Shown here in pieces: positions 16,366 through 25,131 of a DNA stretch of 64,000 bases (its first letter is position 1; the number at the start of each line of letters is the position of its first letter). The stretch covers positions 124,001-188,000 of the forward strand of contig JAKFYB010000002.1 of NCBI GenBank assembly GCA_021731085.1, given 5' to 3'. The DNA comes from Dehalococcoidia bacterium. Lineage in GTDB: Bacteria; Chloroflexota; Dehalococcoidia; DSTF01; JACRBR01. Made by a program: the position numbers and the translations under genes. The notes beneath the pieces are model-generated. The model saw only the letters and a list, made by a program, of their open reading frames with translations, had not been told where the DNA came from and ran no database searches.

Positions 16366-17271
16366 ATGGCAGAAGACGTAGCGGTCCGTTCCAGCGTGTT
16401 CCTTGAAGACACCGATCACATGTCGGCGCCGACTATGGGGTTTTTCCCCAAAATGTGGACGCTGGCGCGCCAGAACCCCCTCGGTGCGTTCGGACTGGTC
16501 GTCATCGTCGTGTTCGTGGTCATGGCGATCTTCGCACCGCTGATCGCACCGTTCGACCCGAACGCGTTTGCCGGATCACGCGACGAACCCATGTCCAGCA
16601 CCCACTACTTCGGGACGGAACGCTTGGGTAGGGATATTTTCAGCCGTACCGTGTACGGCGCGCGAATCTCCCTTTCAGTAGCCGTCGTTTCGGTACTGCT
16701 CGGCGGCACCATCGGCATTCTGTTCGGGATTGTCTCCGGCTACATGGGCGGCTTTGTTGACTCTACGTTCCAGCGCAGCGTTGACGCCATCATCGCCTTC
16801 CCGGCGCTCCTCCTTCTGCTCATCATCACGCAGGCTCTCGGGCCGTCGTATCGGACGATTGTCTTTGCGCTGATGCTCGCCGTCATACCGGGCGTAACGC
16901 GTGTTGTTCGTGGCGCCGTGCTGTCTGAGAAGAACAACCAGTACATCGAATCTGCCCGCGCGAGCGGAGCAGCAACGCCACGCGTGATTCTGCGGCACAT
17001 TCTGCCCAACATCATGGCCCTCGGCATCATCGTCATGACGACGCTGCTTGGTGGCATCATCCTTGCGGAGTCCGCGCTTTCATTCCTCGGCCTGGGTATT
17101 CCTGGAGTAACGTCGTGGGGGCAGGACGTCAACCGTGCACGCACGCAGCCCTACCACATTCCTTCGGCGTTCTTCCCTGGCCTAGCAATCACTTTGACAG
17201 TCCTCGCGTTCAACCTGCTTGGCGACTCTGTGCGGGACGTGATCGATCCACGCCTCCGCGGCAGCCGGTAA
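16366..17271 (+). CDS. ABC transporter permease, DppC/OppC family
   Basis: Second permease of the importer, 301 residues. I chose ATG 16366, preceded by AGGGGA, over an in-frame start at 16324 that lies inside dppB. It has the DppC landmarks: a cytoplasmic N-terminal tail, first helix near PLGAFGLVVIVVFVVMAIFA, the FGTERLGRDIFSRTVYG loop, the EAA-like loop (about YIESARASGAATPRVILRHI) and the end DSVRDVIDPRLRGSR. No DppD or DppF ATPase gene follows; the operon ends here. The ATPases must be encoded elsewhere or shared with another importer. Confidence 0.93.
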   Translation: MAEDVAVRSSVFLEDTDHMSAPTMGFFPKMWTLARQNPLGAFGLVVIVVFVVMAIFAPLIAPFDPNAFAGSRDEPMSSTHYFGTERLGRDIFSRTVYGARISLSVAVVSVLLGGTIGILFGIVSGYMGGFVDSTFQRSVDAIIAFPALLLLLIITQALGPSYRTIVFALMLAVIPGVTRVVRGAVLSEKNNQYIESARASGAATPRVILRHILPNIMALGIIVMTTLLGGIILAESALSFLGLGIPGVTSWGQDVNRARTQPYHIPSAFFPGLAITLTVLAFNLLGDSVRDVIDPRLRGSR

Positions 17272-17452
17272 CACCACCACTCGTCCCCTTCCTGATTGAC
17301 TCTCATTAGCCTGCCGGGCGTCTGTGTATGAGCGCGCATTGGATGATGTCTAATTCCGGAACACGACCTCAGCCTTGCTCCCTGCCTTCTGCATGCGTAA
17401 CGTACGGCATCAGCGCACGCCCCGCGTGCATCGCGACTGGGAGGTCGAGAGT

Positions 17453-18316
17453 TTGGAAGAGCCTCAATCACGCTTCTACACGTCGCAGCGTCTGCGCCTC
17501 CACTACGCCGTCTGGGGGCATGAAGCATCCCCACCACTCCTCCTCATCCACGGAAACCGCGACCACGCCCGCACATGGGACGAGGTCGCCGTCCGGCTGC
17601 AAGAGCAGTTCTGCGTGTACGCCGTCGACCTGCGCGGGCATGGTGACAGTGCCTGGGCCGTCGGCGGCCAGTACTCAATGCCGGAGTTCGTTCTCGATGT
17701 AGCGACCTTGGGCGCCCAGCTCAATCGCTCGCCACTGACGGTGATCGGACATTCGCTGGGCGGCGCTGTTGCCTTGAACTACACCGGGATCTTTCCAAAG
17801 CACGTCAGCCGCGTGGTGGCGATCGAGGGCCTCGGACCACCCCTGCGCGAACCGACGCCGGGCTCGCTACGGATGCGGAAGTGGATCAAGGACATGCAGC
17901 ACTTCGACACACGAAAGCCGAAGCGGTATGCCTCAGTCGATGACGCCGTGAAGCGGATGCGTGAGGAGAACCCGCACCTGACACCCGACATGGCGAAGCA
18001 CCTCACCGTCAACGGCATGAACACGAATGCCGAAGACGGCTCGCTGAGCTGGAAGTTCGACAACTACGTGCGCCTGCACTCGCCATACGAGTTCAATGTC
18101 GCGGAAGCGCGGGAAATCTGGAACCAGATCCGCTGTCCTACCCTCCTGATCCGCGGTTCGGAGAGTTGGGCATCAGACCCCGAGCAGGACGGGCGAGCTA
18201 GCGCGTTCCACGACTACCGCAATGTCATGATCAAGGACGCTGGCCACTGGGTGCACCACGACCAGCTCGAGCCGTTTATGACCGTTGTCTGGCGTTTCCT
18301 GCAGGACACAGCCTAA
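17453..18316 (+). CDS. Alpha/beta-fold hydrolase
   Basis: Cytoplasmic hydrolase of about 287 residues. The fold is shown by the oxyanion HGN segment (LLLIHGNRDHARTW), the strand DLRGHGDS, the nucleophile elbow GHSLGG (Ser near residue 101), and a C-terminal AGHWVHHDQ that supplies the catalytic His. The TTG start at 17453 has GGGAGG 8 bases upstream. The frame stays open to 17375, but that longer N-terminus is basic and unlike the family. The substrate (ester, lactone, epoxide or haloalkane) cannot be assigned. The 3' end shares a 4-bp CTAA overlap with convergent opcA. Confidence 0.8.
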   Translation: MEEPQSRFYTSQRLRLHYAVWGHEASPPLLLIHGNRDHARTWDEVAVRLQEQFCVYAVDLRGHGDSAWAVGGQYSMPEFVLDVATLGAQLNRSPLTVIGHSLGGAVALNYTGIFPKHVSRVVAIEGLGPPLREPTPGSLRMRKWIKDMQHFDTRKPKRYASVDDAVKRMREENPHLTPDMAKHLTVNGMNTNAEDGSLSWKFDNYVRLHSPYEFNVAEAREIWNQIRCPTLLIRGSESWASDPEQDGRASAFHDYRNVMIKDAGHWVHHDQLEPFMTVVWRFLQDTA

Positions 18317-19410
18317 CCAGCCAGGGCAATGGCAAGTCTTAGCGCCGCTGCATAGATGGCACGATCGGTCTGGCCCTGTATGGCGAGCGTGAGGACCGAG
18401 GCGTCATCCATCGGCTCCGCCGCGACAGTCCGGCGCACAGGCTCCTCAGTCCAATCGGAACGAACATGCATGTGTCCGCTTTCGCTGTGAAACGAGACGG
18501 CCAATGTGGCCGCATCTGTATGGAGCGTGACGCTCTCAAGTTCTATGCCAGCTGGTGAAGGCGCTATCTGCACAACGACTGGCCGGCTTCCGTCGTAGAA
18601 CGTCGCGACAACGCGCGTATTCGCAGACTCGATGGTGGCGGCCGTCAGATCGAGGCGGGACACCAGCCATCCCGCATGAAGCAACGCCCCGGAACTGACG
18701 CTTCCTGACCCACCAACGACCTCGATCGACGCGATCTTGTCGATCAACTCGCCGCCGCGCCCGTCGAAGAGCTGCGCCGTCAGTTCGCGCCAGGCCGCAC
18801 CGCGCTGCCACGCAAGGTCGACGATTTGCACGTCGTCGTCGTCACTCGCAGCAGACTGAATCGCCGCCAATGACAGGGCGACGACCGCGCCGCCGGCCGA
18901 GTCCACATACAGGTAATCAGTGATCTCGAGGATCTCGTCGGGCACGCGACGGAGCGGCTCCGGGTCGCCGACGAGCCAGAGGTGAACGGGGAGTTCCGGC
19001 ACGAGGAGCGCGAGGACTGCTGATGCGAGTTCCGCCTGCATCCTGGGCGCTGCACGAAGCAGTATCTCTTCGGAGCAGATGTGCTTTCCACCGCTTGCCG
19101 TCCGCCAGCAGTGAGCAGAGATCGCCGACTCGACCTGTGTGGCGTCGTCCGCCTGCGCCGCCAGAATGCCGCGACACGGGTGCTGCTGCGCGAGGGAATC
19201 CATCAGATGCTCGAACCGCTCCCCCGCTTCCAGTTCGAGGCCCCAACTGACGACGTTGCTGATTCGGAGGCGCACGCTCGACGAATCAAGGGCGCCGGAG
19301 GAGGCGTCACGCCAGATATCATCGAATGCGGACTCGATCTCACCTGCCTTGACTGGCAGGAAATGCTCGATGAGCCGCTCCACTGATGGGCGTCCTACAT
19401 CCGGTGCCAT
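18313..19410 (-). CDS. opcA: Glucose-6-phosphate dehydrogenase assembly protein OpcA-like
   Basis: Protein of 365 residues encoded directly after zwf, with start overlapping the zwf 3' end by 16 bases. OpcA proteins of Actinobacteria and Cyanobacteria promote assembly or redox control of G6PDH. The call rests on the gene order zwf-opcA, the length, and recognisable segments such as LLVPELPVHLWLVGDP and the C-terminal region. Sequence conservation is modest, so the function is family-based. Last gene of the seven-gene operon that begins with tkt. It ends in a 4-bp overlap with the hydrolase on the other strand. Confidence 0.8.
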   Translation of the reverse strand: MAPDVGRPSVERLIEHFLPVKAGEIESAFDDIWRDASSGALDSSSVRLRISNVVSWGLELEAGERFEHLMDSLAQQHPCRGILAAQADDATQVESAISAHCWRTASGGKHICSEEILLRAAPRMQAELASAVLALLVPELPVHLWLVGDPEPLRRVPDEILEITDYLYVDSAGGAVVALSLAAIQSAASDDDDVQIVDLAWQRGAAWRELTAQLFDGRGGELIDKIASIEVVGGSGSVSSGALLHAGWLVSRLDLTAATIESANTRVVATFYDGSRPVVVQIAPSPAGIELESVTLHTDAATLAVSFHSESGHMHVRSDWTEEPVRRTVAAEPMDDASVLTLAIQGQTDRAIYAAALRLAIALAG

Positions 19411-20927
19411 TCGCGTCCATCCCCTTCCATCAGGTCGCGCGCGCCGTCAGGTCCCCAGCTACCGGCCTCGTAGAACTCGAGGGGCCGCTCGCCGTTGCCC
19501 CATGCGTCAATGACGGGCGAAAGCAGCGACCATGCGGCCTCGACGCTATCCCAACGTGTGAACAGCGTTGAGTCGCCAATGATCGCATCGAGGAGAAGGC
19601 GCTCATACGCCTCGGGCGGATCCGTGCCAAAGGAAGTGCCGTATCGAAAATCCATGTTCACGGGCCGGACATCACTTCGTGTGCCCGGAACCTTCGCGCC
19701 GAAGCGAAGCGAAATGCCTTCGTCCGGCTGGATGCGCAGCACGAGCAGGTTCGGTGTGGGGTCGTCGCCGCCGCCCAACTGCCTAAAGAGCTGGAGCGGT
19801 GGGGTCTTGAATGTGATGGCGACCTCGGTCGCGCGCTTCGGCAGGCGCTTTCCCGTGCGGAGGTAGAACGGGACATCGGCCCATCGCCAGTTCTCGATAT
19901 GAAGACGCAACGCCGCATACGTCTCGGTCACGGATCGGGGATCGACTCCCTCCTCGTCGCGGTAGCCGGACACGGTCTGCCCGACGATAGCGCCCGATGC
20001 GTACTGAGCGCGCACAGTCTCCAGTGCGACGTTCTCGACGGGAACGATCGCCTGGAAGACCTTTGCTTTCTCGTCACGCACAGCATCCCCGCTGACAGAG
20101 GCTACGGGTTCCATCGCCACCAGTGCGAGTACCTGCAAGAGGTGGTTTTGCACCATATCTCTCAGAGCGCCTGCGTGCTCGTAGTAGCCGCCGCGGCCCT
20201 CGACGCCGACCGTTTCGCCGACGGACACCTGCACGTTGTCAACATAGCGGCGATTCCAGATCGGCTCGAAGATTCCATTGCCGAAGCGGAAGACGAGGAT
20301 GTTCTGCACGGTCTCCTTACCGAGGTAGTGGTCTATGCGGTAAATCTGCCGCTCGCGGAAGACCTGGCCGATGTGTTCGTCGAGTTGCCGTGCAGAAGCA
20401 AGGTCGCGTCCGTAAGGTTTCTCGACGACGAGCCGCGTCCAACCGCTTGTCGCTGCAGGTCGGGCCAGATTGTTCTTTCCAAGTCCCTCCGCGATTACTT
20501 CGTAGGAGTCAGGCGGAGTGGCGAGATAGAACAGGCGATTGCCTCGCGCGCCGTGCGCCTCGTCTTGCTTCTTGAGGCGCTCGCCCAGGCGCGCGTAGGC
20601 AGCGTCGTCGTCGAAGGTGCCACTTACGTAGTGCAACCCGCGCGCGAAGCTGTCCCACAATTCTTCGACCAGCGGTTCGCGAGAGTACTCCTGGACTGCT
20701 TCCTTCATGAGCGCTCGAAACTGGACGTCGTCCCAGTCGCGGCGGGCGAAGCCGACCACGGAGAACCCGGCCGGCAACAGGCGCAGGCGCGACAAGTTGT
20801 ACAGCGCCGGGACAAGCTTGCGCGCGGTCAGGTCGCCCGTCGCGCCAAAGACGACCACTGCGCATGGATCCGCCGATTTCTGGATGCGCGTGCCCGCGCG
20901 GAGTGGGTTGGGTGTGGCAGCGCTCAC
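19395..20927 (-). CDS. zwf: Glucose-6-phosphate 1-dehydrogenase
   Basis: Oxidises glucose-6-phosphate to 6-phosphogluconolactone and makes NADPH, the entry to the oxidative pentose phosphate pathway. The 510-residue cytoplasmic enzyme has the N-terminal nucleotide loop FGATGDLTARKLVPAL, the EKPYGRD segment and the active-site signature RIDHYLGKE with its His and Lys. Length is normal. The start ATGAGC (20925-20927) overlaps the gnd stop in an ATGA arrangement, so the two are translationally coupled. It is followed by its probable assembly factor opcA. Confidence 0.97.
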   Translation of the reverse strand: MSAATPNPLRAGTRIQKSADPCAVVVFGATGDLTARKLVPALYNLSRLRLLPAGFSVVGFARRDWDDVQFRALMKEAVQEYSREPLVEELWDSFARGLHYVSGTFDDDAAYARLGERLKKQDEAHGARGNRLFYLATPPDSYEVIAEGLGKNNLARPAATSGWTRLVVEKPYGRDLASARQLDEHIGQVFRERQIYRIDHYLGKETVQNILVFRFGNGIFEPIWNRRYVDNVQVSVGETVGVEGRGGYYEHAGALRDMVQNHLLQVLALVAMEPVASVSGDAVRDEKAKVFQAIVPVENVALETVRAQYASGAIVGQTVSGYRDEEGVDPRSVTETYAALRLHIENWRWADVPFYLRTGKRLPKRATEVAITFKTPPLQLFRQLGGGDDPTPNLLVLRIQPDEGISLRFGAKVPGTRSDVRPVNMDFRYGTSFGTDPPEAYERLLLDAIIGDSTLFTRWDSVEAAWSLLSPVIDAWGNGERPLEFYEAGSWGPDGARDLMEGDGREWHRM

Positions 20928-21835
20928 TTGCCGGGATCCGCGTCTTGAACTGCGTGGCCGCCGAATTCGTTGCGCAGTGCCGCCTGCACCTTCGCGGAGA
21001 AGGACTCCTGTTGGCGCGAGGCGAAGCGGCGCATGAGTGAGAGTGTGATGATCGGCGCGGGGACATCCTGATCGATGGCCTCCTGCACTGTCCAGCGACC
21101 CTCGCCGGAATCCTCAACGTAGCCGCGAATGGAGCCCAAGCGCGGGTCTCGCTCGAATGCGCGCTCGGTGAGTTCGAGGAGCCAGGATCGCACCACGGAA
21201 CCGCGGTTCCACAGCGCCGAGACCTGATGGAGATCGATGTCAAAGGACGAGCCCGCGAGCAGTTCGAAGCCTTCGCCGTATGCGGCCATCATTCCGTACT
21301 CGATGCCGTTGTGGATCATCTTCACGAAGTGGCCGGCGCCGCTTGGGCCGACGTGTGCGTAGCCGTTCTCAGGCGCGAGCGTCCTCAGGGCGGGCTCAAC
21401 TTGCGCGAAGGCCGAGGCCGATCCGCCAACCATCAGGCAGAAACCTTCTTTCAGGCCCCAGATTCCACCGCTCGTTCCGGCGTCGAGGTATTCGATGCCC
21501 TGGAACTTCAGCGCCTCTCCGCGGCGCATGGTGTCGTGATAGTTGGAGTTACCGCCATCGATGAGTATGTCGCCTTTGGCCAGAGAAGGAACGACGGCGT
21601 CAATCGTTGCGTCGACGGGCGCACCGGATGGAACCATCATCCAGATCGCACGCCGTTCGCCGGAGAGTAGGTTCGCAACTTCGGCGACGGAAGCCGCGCC
21701 CGTCGCGCCGTTGCGCACGGCTTCCTCCACTGCAGCCGGGTTGAGATCCGTCACGACGACACGATGGCCACCTTCGAGCAGGCGCTTGGTCATGTTTGCG
21801 CCCATGCGTCCGAGCCCAACCATCCCGATATCCAC
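20924..21835 (-). CDS. gnd: 6-phosphogluconate dehydrogenase, short decarboxylating (GndA/YqeC-like) type
   Basis: Converts 6-phosphogluconate to ribulose-5-phosphate and CO2. At 303 residues it belongs to the short class (about 300 residues) rather than the 470-residue Gnd. The N-terminus GLGRMGANMTKRLLEGGHRV binds the dinucleotide. DGGNSNYHD and the active-site block GPSGAGHFVKMIHNGIEYGM, with the catalytic Lys, are intact. Short forms often prefer NAD, but the cofactor is not certain here. It is coupled to zwf downstream (ATGA) and lies 20 bases after pgi. Confidence 0.95.
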   Translation of the reverse strand: MDIGMVGLGRMGANMTKRLLEGGHRVVVTDLNPAAVEEAVRNGATGAASVAEVANLLSGERRAIWMMVPSGAPVDATIDAVVPSLAKGDILIDGGNSNYHDTMRRGEALKFQGIEYLDAGTSGGIWGLKEGFCLMVGGSASAFAQVEPALRTLAPENGYAHVGPSGAGHFVKMIHNGIEYGMMAAYGEGFELLAGSSFDIDLHQVSALWNRGSVVRSWLLELTERAFERDPRLGSIRGYVEDSGEGRWTVQEAIDQDVPAPIITLSLMRRFASRQQESFSAKVQAALRNEFGGHAVQDADPGK

Positions 21836-21855
21836 GGTTAGCCTCCTTGTAGTGC

Positions 21856-23523
21856 CTACTCGTTCAGCGCTGTCTGCAGTGCTGCTTGAAGGTCATTCAG
21901 TGTGCTGTTGTTGCTGCCCAGATCAATGGTAACGACAGGGCGACCGAGACGGAGGAGTGATGCGCGGTCGCCCGCAGCCTGTGCGCGTTTCAACTGGCCG
22001 AACGCGTACGACTTGCCGGGAATAGAAATATCGGCTGGAGGGCCAGCGCCGTCCGCACCAGCATCGCCCAACACCTGGAGAAAGGCACCCACCTGCGGGC
22101 CACCCTTGTGGAACTGGCCGGTGGAATGGAGGAATCGCGGCCCGTAGCCCAGCGTCGTCGGTACATCAAAATGTTTGCCGACGGCCTTCCGAATAGCCGC
22201 AAACGCTCGCTCTGAGCCAGTGCTAGCGGGTGTGTACGACGTGATAGCGAAGTACTTGGCTGTCTCCAGTGCCTGCCCTAGAGAACTCAGGGAGGCAGTT
22301 TCTTCGGACGATCCGAGACTCGTGGCATCGATCGCAATCGCACCCGTCGCTTCGAGATCAGCCAGCCCGCGGTTGGTGTTGTCTTTCGACTCCTGCACAT
22401 TTGGCTCGTCGAACGGATTGATACCGAGAATCTGACCGACGATGGCAGTCGCGAACTCCCAGTTGAAGAACTCACGCCCAAGCTCGTAGGCGCCACGAAG
22501 GTCGATTGTGATCACGGGATGTCCTGCCTCGGCCACCGCTGCTGCATGGCGATCCAGCGCCATGTTGTCATCCCCATCCACGCGCAGCTGGACGAAACAG
22601 CGGTCAGCGCCGTAGTGCGAGGGATCGAGCAGCGGCTCATCGACGACAGGGAGGATGCCTGTGCCCTGCTTGCCGGTGCTCTCGGCGATCAGCTGTTCGA
22701 CCCACAAACCAAACGAGGCGATCGTTGGGGAGAGCAGGAACGTGCATTTGTCACGACCGTGTAGTGCTAACTCGCCGAGCGCCGCTCCGAGCAGCGCAGT
22801 ATCGTTTGACAGCGTCCGCGCGTTCGCTACGGCACCGGTCGCAGACGCGAGCAGCGCACGGATGTCGAGGCCGGCCACCGCAGAAGGAACAAGGCCGAAG
22901 TACGAGAGTGCGGAGTAGCGGCCGCCAATATCTCCAGGGTTCACGAACACGCGACGAAATCCATGCTGTGTCGCGAGGTCTTGAAGCGGCGTTCCGGCGT
23001 CGGTAATCGCCACGAAGTTCTCGCCTGCGCGCGAACCCTTAGCGTCACCGACCAGCCTGTGGAAGTAGGCGAACAGGCACAGAGCCTCAAGCGTCGTCCC
23101 GGACTTGGACGACACGAAGAACAGTGTCTTCGCGACGTCGATGCGTTCTCGCACGTGCAGGATGGTCGCGGGGTCCGTGGTGTCGAGGATGTGAAGCCGG
23201 AGGGCTGCATCACCTGGAGATCGATCGGTGATACTCTGGCGCAGCACTTCCGGCGCCAAGGATGACCCGCCCATGCCGAGAACTACGGCGTCCCGGAAGC
23301 CCGCGTCGCGCACCTCCCTGCTGAACGCCTCGATCTCTTCGACACGGCTCTGCATCAGGCCGACTACGTCGAGCCATCCGAGGCGATTCGCAACCGACGA
23401 TTGCCTGGCGGCATCCCCGCCCCAGAACGACGCATCCCGGCGCCACACCCGGTCGAGTTCAGGAGCGAGCAAGGCGGCACGCGCGCGCACAGGCTCTTCC
23501 AAACTCCCGAGTGACATCTTCAT
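21856..23523 (-). CDS. pgi: Glucose-6-phosphate isomerase
   Basis: Interconverts fructose-6-phosphate and glucose-6-phosphate, linking the non-oxidative products back to G6PDH in this operon. The 555-residue protein has VLGMGGSSLAPEV and FFVSSKSGTTLE, the two sugar-phosphate binding loops of the SIS domains. It is of the divergent type often encoded next to tal in Chloroflexota, Actinobacteria and Cyanobacteria. There the neighbour may even be fused (tal-pgi); here they are separate genes overlapping by 4 bases (23520-23523). Confidence 0.92.
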   Translation of the reverse strand: MKMSLGSLEEPVRARAALLAPELDRVWRRDASFWGGDAARQSSVANRLGWLDVVGLMQSRVEEIEAFSREVRDAGFRDAVVLGMGGSSLAPEVLRQSITDRSPGDAALRLHILDTTDPATILHVRERIDVAKTLFFVSSKSGTTLEALCLFAYFHRLVGDAKGSRAGENFVAITDAGTPLQDLATQHGFRRVFVNPGDIGGRYSALSYFGLVPSAVAGLDIRALLASATGAVANARTLSNDTALLGAALGELALHGRDKCTFLLSPTIASFGLWVEQLIAESTGKQGTGILPVVDEPLLDPSHYGADRCFVQLRVDGDDNMALDRHAAAVAEAGHPVITIDLRGAYELGREFFNWEFATAIVGQILGINPFDEPNVQESKDNTNRGLADLEATGAIAIDATSLGSSEETASLSSLGQALETAKYFAITSYTPASTGSERAFAAIRKAVGKHFDVPTTLGYGPRFLHSTGQFHKGGPQVGAFLQVLGDAGADGAGPPADISIPGKSYAFGQLKRAQAAGDRASLLRLGRPVVTIDLGSNNSTLNDLQAALQTALNE

Positions 23524-24662
23524 GCAGCCGACTTCGCCTTAATCTCCGCTACCTTTTTCGACGTGGTGTCGGATATCTCGACGAACGACTTCGAGAACGA
23601 CTCGACGCCCGCGCTCTGCAGCTCGTCCGTGACGTCGTCGAGAGAAATGCCAGCCTCGTCGAGTCTCCGCAGGACGGACTTTGCATCGTCAACGCCCAAG
23701 TCGATGGTGCGTGCGACTACGCCGTGATCCTCGAACGCGTCGATGGTCGCTGGAGGGAGCGTGTTGACCGTGTCGGGTCCGATGAGATTGTCGACGTACA
23801 ACAAGTCATTGTAGGCCTTGTTCTTCGTGCCAGTACTCGCCCACAAGGGGCGCTGGACTTTCCCACCCACAGCCCGCAACTTCGCGAAACGGTCGCTCCC
23901 AAACACGGAGAGAAACTGCTGGTATGCGACACGTGCGTTGGCGTTTGCGGCCTTTCCAAGCAGCGCCCTTAGCTGTTCCTTCGTGCCGCTATCAGTTGCC
24001 CTTTCAACTCGCTCTTCGATCAGCTTGTCGACGGCTGTATCGACGCGGCTGACGAAGAAGCTGGCCACGGAGTTCGTGGCGGTCAAGGACTGCCCTGCAT
24101 CGAGCCTGCGCTCGAGGGCCCGGACATACGCTTCCATCACTCTCTCATAGAACGAGATAGCAAAGATCAACGTTATGTTGATATTGACGCCTGCGGCTAG
24201 GCACTCCTCGATGGCGGGAATGCCGGCGTCCGTGGCGGGAATCTTCACCATGAGATTCGGGCGGTCGATAGCTGCCCACCAGCGTTTCGCTTCGTCGATC
24301 GTGCCCTGCGTGTCGTACGCTTTCTCCGGCGAGACCTCGATCGAAACGAACCCGTCGCTGCCACCGGATGCGTCGAACACCGGCGCGAGGATGTCGCATG
24401 CCTTGCGGATGTCATCGGTTGCAATCCGTTCGAACATGTCCGGCGGCGGGACACCTTCTTCCAGCAATGCACGTATCTGTGCGTCGTAGTCGTCGCCGGC
24501 GGCGATCGCCTGCGCAAAGATTGTTGGATTTGCGGTAACACCACGAATGCCGCGATCGACGTAGCCTTGCAGGCCACCATCGTTGAGCATGTTGCGCCGG
24601 ATGAAGTCGAGCCATGGGGATTGGCCCTGCTGCTCGTACAGTTCTTTAAGCCTGCTCGCCAT
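23520..24662 (-). CDS. tal: Transaldolase
   Basis: Moves a dihydroxyacetone unit between sugar phosphates in the non-oxidative pentose phosphate branch. At 380 residues it is the long bacterial class (TalB-unlike, near 370-380). Visible motifs are DFIRRNMLNDGGLQGYVDRG, GVTANPTIF, the Schiff-base Lys in NLMVKIPATDAG, and NTLPPATIDAFEDHG near the C-terminus. The stop lies inside the pgi start (4-base overlap). The start at 24662 is 4 bases after the rpiB stop. Confidence 0.95.
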   Translation of the reverse strand: MASRLKELYEQQGQSPWLDFIRRNMLNDGGLQGYVDRGIRGVTANPTIFAQAIAAGDDYDAQIRALLEEGVPPPDMFERIATDDIRKACDILAPVFDASGGSDGFVSIEVSPEKAYDTQGTIDEAKRWWAAIDRPNLMVKIPATDAGIPAIEECLAAGVNINITLIFAISFYERVMEAYVRALERRLDAGQSLTATNSVASFFVSRVDTAVDKLIEERVERATDSGTKEQLRALLGKAANANARVAYQQFLSVFGSDRFAKLRAVGGKVQRPLWASTGTKNKAYNDLLYVDNLIGPDTVNTLPPATIDAFEDHGVVARTIDLGVDDAKSVLRRLDEAGISLDDVTDELQSAGVESFSKSFVEISDTTSKKVAEIKAKSAA

Positions 24663-24666
24663 GGTT

Positions 24667-25128
24667 CTACTCCTTCGTGCCAGCGAAGCGCGCTTCGATC
24701 GCCAGCACTTTGTTCAGGCGTCTCACGTGCCGCTCGTCACCCGAAAACGTCGCCCCAAGGAACGAGCGCACCAATTCCCGCGCAAGCTCGCTGCCGACGA
24801 TGCGTGCGCCGATGGTAAGGACGTTCATGTCGTCGTGCTCGACGCCCTGGTGCGCTGAATACGTGTCGTGGCAGACGGCAGCTCTGACGCCGGCGATCTT
24901 GCATGCGGCGATCGAAGCCCCCACGCCGCTGCCACAGAGGATGATCCCCCGGTCGGCCTCGCCGCTGGTCACACTCAGTCCCACCGCATCCGCGTAGTCG
25001 GGATAGTCGACGGGGTCGGTGCTGTCCGTCCCCTTGTCGACGACGACGTGCCCAAGCGCGCGAACCTCGTCGAAGATGTCAGCCTTGAGGGCGTACCCCC
25101 CGTGATCCGTGCCGACAGCCACGCGCAT
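24667..25128 (-). CDS. rpiB: Ribose-5-phosphate isomerase B
   Basis: Interconverts ribulose-5-phosphate and ribose-5-phosphate. The 153-residue RpiB/LacAB-family enzyme has GTDHGGYALK at the N-terminus, the catalytic Cys segment GIILCGSGVG and the conserved block AVCHDTYSAHQGVEHDDMNV. It sits 3 bases after tkt and 4 before tal. No ribulose-phosphate 3-epimerase gene (rpe) is in the operon, although the pathway needs one. Confidence 0.95.
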   Translation of the reverse strand: MRVAVGTDHGGYALKADIFDEVRALGHVVVDKGTDSTDPVDYPDYADAVGLSVTSGEADRGIILCGSGVGASIAACKIAGVRAAVCHDTYSAHQGVEHDDMNVLTIGARIVGSELARELVRSFLGATFSGDERHVRRLNKVLAIEARFAGTKE

Positions 25129-25131
25129 TCC

